This document shows, in pieces, positions 6,146-8,969 of a stretch of 8,969 nt of DNA. Made by a program: the position numbers and the translations under genes. Every line of letters begins with the position of its first letter. Position 1 is the first letter of the stretch. This DNA is from an uncultured Collinsella sp. (GTDB lineage Bacteria; Actinomycetota; Coriobacteriia; Coriobacteriales; Coriobacteriaceae): the NCBI GenBank assembly GCA_900554325.1, contig USHA01000080.1:1-8969 (forward strand), read 5' to 3'. A model generated the notes under the pieces. The model had not been told where the DNA came from, did no database searches, and saw only the letters and a program-made list of their open reading frames with translations.

Positions 6146-8969
6146 ATGCTCATTCACCGTATAGCCGCGCAGCTCTACACTGCCGAGGCGCTGCAGACCG
6201 TCGAGGCCGGACTCGATGCCGGCGAGGACGTGACGCTGGCCGTGTCGCAGTCGGGTCGCACGCTTATGGCGGCCGCTCAGTTTGCGCGCCGCCCGCGCCC
6301 CACGGTCTACGTTGTGAGTGGCGAGGATGCGGCCGATCGCGCCGCTCGTAGCCTTGCCGCCTACGTGGGCCTGGCGCATGTGTGCCGTTTTCCTGAGCGC
6401 AAGGATTATCCGTGGCGCGAGCAGGCGCCCGACGACGCCGTGGTAGCGCAGCGCTGCGAGGCCCTGGGACGCATCGTGCGCGGGGACAACTGCATCATGG
6501 TTGCCTCGGCCCGCGCGCTGCTGCGCTGCGTGCCGCCAGTCGAGAGCCGCTACTGGGAGTCCACGACCTTTGCGGTGGGCGAGGAGATTCCTTTTGACGA
6601 GGTGCCGCAGCGTCTGGTGGGCATGGGCTACACCAATGCCGGCGCCGCCGACGCGCCCGGCCTGTTCCGCGTGCACGGCGACACCGTCGAGGTGTTCCCC
6701 GCACAGGAAAAGGCGCCCGTGCGCATCGAGTTTTTTGGCGACGAGATCGATCGCATCCGCCGTATGGTGAGCTCAACGGGGCAGACCATCGGCAACGAGG
6801 ATAGTATCGAGATCTTCCCGTGCCGCGAGCTGGCGCTCACCGACGAGGCGGTCCACAACATGCATGTGGCGCTCTATCGCGCCAGCCAGGACGATAGCAA
6901 ACTGGCGGCGCTGCCCGAGATGGTGGATGCACGCATCGTCACGCCCGAGCTCGACCGCTTTTTGCCGGTGATGTACGGCCAGACCGTAAGCCCGCTGGCA
7001 CACGTGAGCGGCAAGGCGCTCGTGGTCCTGTCCGAGCCGCGCTCGCTGTTCGACGACTGTCTGCGCGCCTACGAGGATATCGAGGCCCGTGCCGGCGAGG
7101 CGGGGATTGACCGACTGGATGGCCTGTATGTACGTGCTCAGCAGCTCGATTTTGGTGCTCAGCAGCGCCTGAACTATGTGAGCCTCATCCGTGCCGGCGG
7201 CGCGGTTACGGCAGAGCTCAAGATTGAGCAGCCTGCTATCGCAGGCTCGGACAACCGTTTTATGACGCGCATTCAGGAAGTCGTGGGCAAGCGCTACGCC
7301 TGCGTGTTTGCCATTCCCGACCGTGGTGCACGCGAGTCGATGGAGCTCACCTTTGGTGACGAGGGCATTACCTTTGAGGAGTCGCTGACCGCGGCACCCG
7401 AAAACGCCGGCGTCATTGGCGAGCGCGTGCGCGTGGCAGCGGCAGATTCTGCCGATCGTGCTGCCCGTCAGGATGCTCATGCTGCAATTCGCGAGCGTAA
7501 GGCTGACGCGCTCAACGCCCGCTCGCTCGAGGCGGGCGCGGCCCAGGCTGCCGCCGGTGCTGCCGTGCCCACTATCTCGCGCGGACGCGTGACCTTTGTC
7601 GATGCTGCCCTGCCGCAGGGCGTGGTGGTGCCCGATGCCAACCTGGCCGTGTTCTCGATCGCCGACCTCAACGCCCGCATGGACGCCAACCGGGCCCGCA
7701 GCCGCCGCAAGGTTGACATTACGCAGATTACCTTCCCGTTTAAGCCGGGCGACTACGTGGTGCACGCTACCCACGGCATCGCGCTCTTTAGCGAGATCGC
7801 GCGCCAGGAAGTGGGCGGCAAGGAACGCGACTACTTTTTGCTGGAATACGCCGATGGCGACAAGCTCTACGTGCCGCTCGAGCAGGTCGACCGTATCACG
7901 CGATACGTCGGTCCCGACGGTGACAAGCCGCGCCTGACCAGGCTCAACACCGCCGACTGGACGCGTGCCACCAACAAGGCGCGCAAGAACGCCAAAAAGC
8001 TGGCGTTTGACCTGGTCGATCTGTATACGCGTCGCTCGTCGATTACCGGTATCGCCTGCCCGCCCGACACGCCCGAGCAGATCGAGATGGAGGAGAGCTT
8101 CCCCTACGACGAGACGCGCGACCAGCTGGAGGCCATCGCCGACATTAAGGCTGATATGGAGGCGCCCAAGCCCATGGACCGCCTGCTGTGCGGCGACGTG
8201 GGTTTCGGCAAGACCGAGGTTGCCCTGCGCGCGGCGTTTAAGTGCGTGGACTCCGGCCGCCAGGTCATGGTGCTCTGCCCCACGACCATTCTGGCCCAGC
8301 AGCACTATGAGACGTTCTTTGAGCGCTTTGCCCCGTTTGGCCTCGAGGTCGAAGTGCTCAGCCGCTTCCGCACCCCGGCGCAGCAAAAGCGCGCGCTTAA
8401 GGCGTTTGCCGAGGGCACGATCGACGTGCTCATCGGCACGCACCGCTTGCTTTCTGCCGACGTGAACCCCAAGAACCTGGGCATGGTGATCATCGACGAG
8501 GAGCAGCGCTTTGGTGTGCAGCACAAGGAGCAGCTCAAGAACCTGCGCGAGCAAATCGACGTGCTCACGCTTTCGGCAACGCCTATTCCGCGAACCATGC
8601 AGATGGCCACGAGCGGCGTGCGCGACATGAGCCTGATCACCACACCGCCGACCGGGCGTCGTCCCGTGATCGTGCACGTGGGGGAGTACGACCCCGATGT
8701 GGTGAGCGCGGCGATTCGCCTGGAGGTGGGCCGCGGCGGCCAGGTGTACTACGTGTCCAACCGCGTTAAGACCATCGATGACGCCGTGGCGCGCGTGCAT
8801 GAGGCCGCGCCCGAGGCGCGCGTGGGCGTGGCACACGGCAAGATGAGCCCGCGCGAGGTCGAGGACGTGATGATTGAGTTCGCGACCAAAAAGATCGATG
8901 TGCTCATCGCCACGACCATCGTGGAGAGCGGCATCGACAACGCGAGCGCCAACACGCTGATCATCGAGG
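6146..8969 (+). CDS. mfd: Transcription-repair coupling factor Mfd, 3'-incomplete (941 codons visible)
   Basis: Mfd is an ATP-driven DNA translocase that displaces RNA polymerase stalled at lesions and recruits UvrA for nucleotide-excision repair. GGAGGA (6135-6140) lies five bases before the ATG. The N-terminal UvrB-like module is recognisable from GLFRVHGDTVEVFP (about 172-185) and RIEFFGDEIDRI (about 195-206). The CarD-like polymerase-interacting domain spans about 530-590 (KPGDYVVHATHG, then KLYVPLEQVDRI). The helicase motor follows: Walker A GDVGFGKTEV (683-692, K689), motif II DEEQ (784-787), motif III SATPIPRT (from 810), VYYVSNRV (from 867), HGKM (897-900) and TTIVESGID (923-931). The reading frame stays open to the window edge. 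The rest of the motor and the C-terminal UvrA-blocking domain lie beyond it. An Ala-rich stretch at about 430-477 looks like an insertion relative to E. coli Mfd. The neighbour nth is also a repair gene. Confidence 0.96.
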   Translation, partial: MLIHRIAAQLYTAEALQTVEAGLDAGEDVTLAVSQSGRTLMAAAQFARRPRPTVYVVSGEDAADRAARSLAAYVGLAHVCRFPERKDYPWREQAPDDAVVAQRCEALGRIVRGDNCIMVASARALLRCVPPVESRYWESTTFAVGEEIPFDEVPQRLVGMGYTNAGAADAPGLFRVHGDTVEVFPAQEKAPVRIEFFGDEIDRIRRMVSSTGQTIGNEDSIEIFPCRELALTDEAVHNMHVALYRASQDDSKLAALPEMVDARIVTPELDRFLPVMYGQTVSPLAHVSGKALVVLSEPRSLFDDCLRAYEDIEARAGEAGIDRLDGLYVRAQQLDFGAQQRLNYVSLIRAGGAVTAELKIEQPAIAGSDNRFMTRIQEVVGKRYACVFAIPDRGARESMELTFGDEGITFEESLTAAPENAGVIGERVRVAAADSADRAARQDAHAAIRERKADALNARSLEAGAAQAAAGAAVPTISRGRVTFVDAALPQGVVVPDANLAVFSIADLNARMDANRARSRRKVDITQITFPFKPGDYVVHATHGIALFSEIARQEVGGKERDYFLLEYADGDKLYVPLEQVDRITRYVGPDGDKPRLTRLNTADWTRATNKARKNAKKLAFDLVDLYTRRSSITGIACPPDTPEQIEMEESFPYDETRDQLEAIADIKADMEAPKPMDRLLCGDVGFGKTEVALRAAFKCVDSGRQVMVLCPTTILAQQHYETFFERFAPFGLEVEVLSRFRTPAQQKRALKAFAEGTIDVLIGTHRLLSADVNPKNLGMVIIDEEQRFGVQHKEQLKNLREQIDVLTLSATPIPRTMQMATSGVRDMSLITTPPTGRRPVIVHVGEYDPDVVSAAIRLEVGRGGQVYYVSNRVKTIDDAVARVHEAAPEARVGVAHGKMSPREVEDVMIEFATKKIDVLIATTIVESGIDNASANTLIIE

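Noticed and set aside
6773..8836. Long open frame of 687 codons on the minus strand opposite mfd
   Set aside because: It is antisense to a clear Mfd coding region, rich in His, Arg, Leu and Ala as expected for GC-rich shadow frames, and has no recognisable domain.

Overview
The window looks like chromosomal DNA from a GC-rich actinobacterium of the Coriobacteriia, most likely Collinsella or a close relative. This rests on gene content, on strong AGGAGG-type ribosome binding sites before nearly every gene, and on a codon usage with G/C in most third positions; it is recognition, not a database result. All supported genes lie on the plus strand.

Layout: positions 1-275 hold no recognisable gene, but end in a possible structured leader. 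A short single-pass membrane protein of unknown function follows (276-710). Next is a compositionally distinct two-gene cassette (834-1924): a DUF6036-type nucleotidyltransferase-fold protein and, overlapping it by four bases, a protein with a C-terminal helix-turn-helix-like segment. The pair resembles nucleotidyltransferase toxin-antitoxin modules (AbiE-like), and an AT-rich inverted repeat sits just upstream. Then come rmuC (1976-3331) with a good intrinsic terminator, an ABC exporter half-transporter (3457-5259), nth, encoding endonuclease III (5323-5988), and mfd, encoding the transcription-repair coupling factor (6146 to the window end, incomplete at its 3' side).

Functionally the right two thirds is a DNA-maintenance neighbourhood. 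Nth starts base-excision repair of oxidised pyrimidines, Mfd removes stalled RNA polymerase and recruits nucleotide-excision repair, and RmuC is a nuclease-fold protein that limits DNA inversions. The ABC exporter has no evident link to repair. Each of these genes has its own short intergenic region with candidate regulatory signals: a terminator and inverted repeat before the exporter, a palindrome before nth, and a terminator-like hairpin inside the presumed mfd leader.

The most unusual part is the nucleotidyltransferase/helix-turn-helix cassette. Both parts resemble known families, so I regard it as a candidate toxin-antitoxin or defence-type module rather than a proven new system. No RNA genes, CRISPR arrays, insertion sequences or attachment sites were found.
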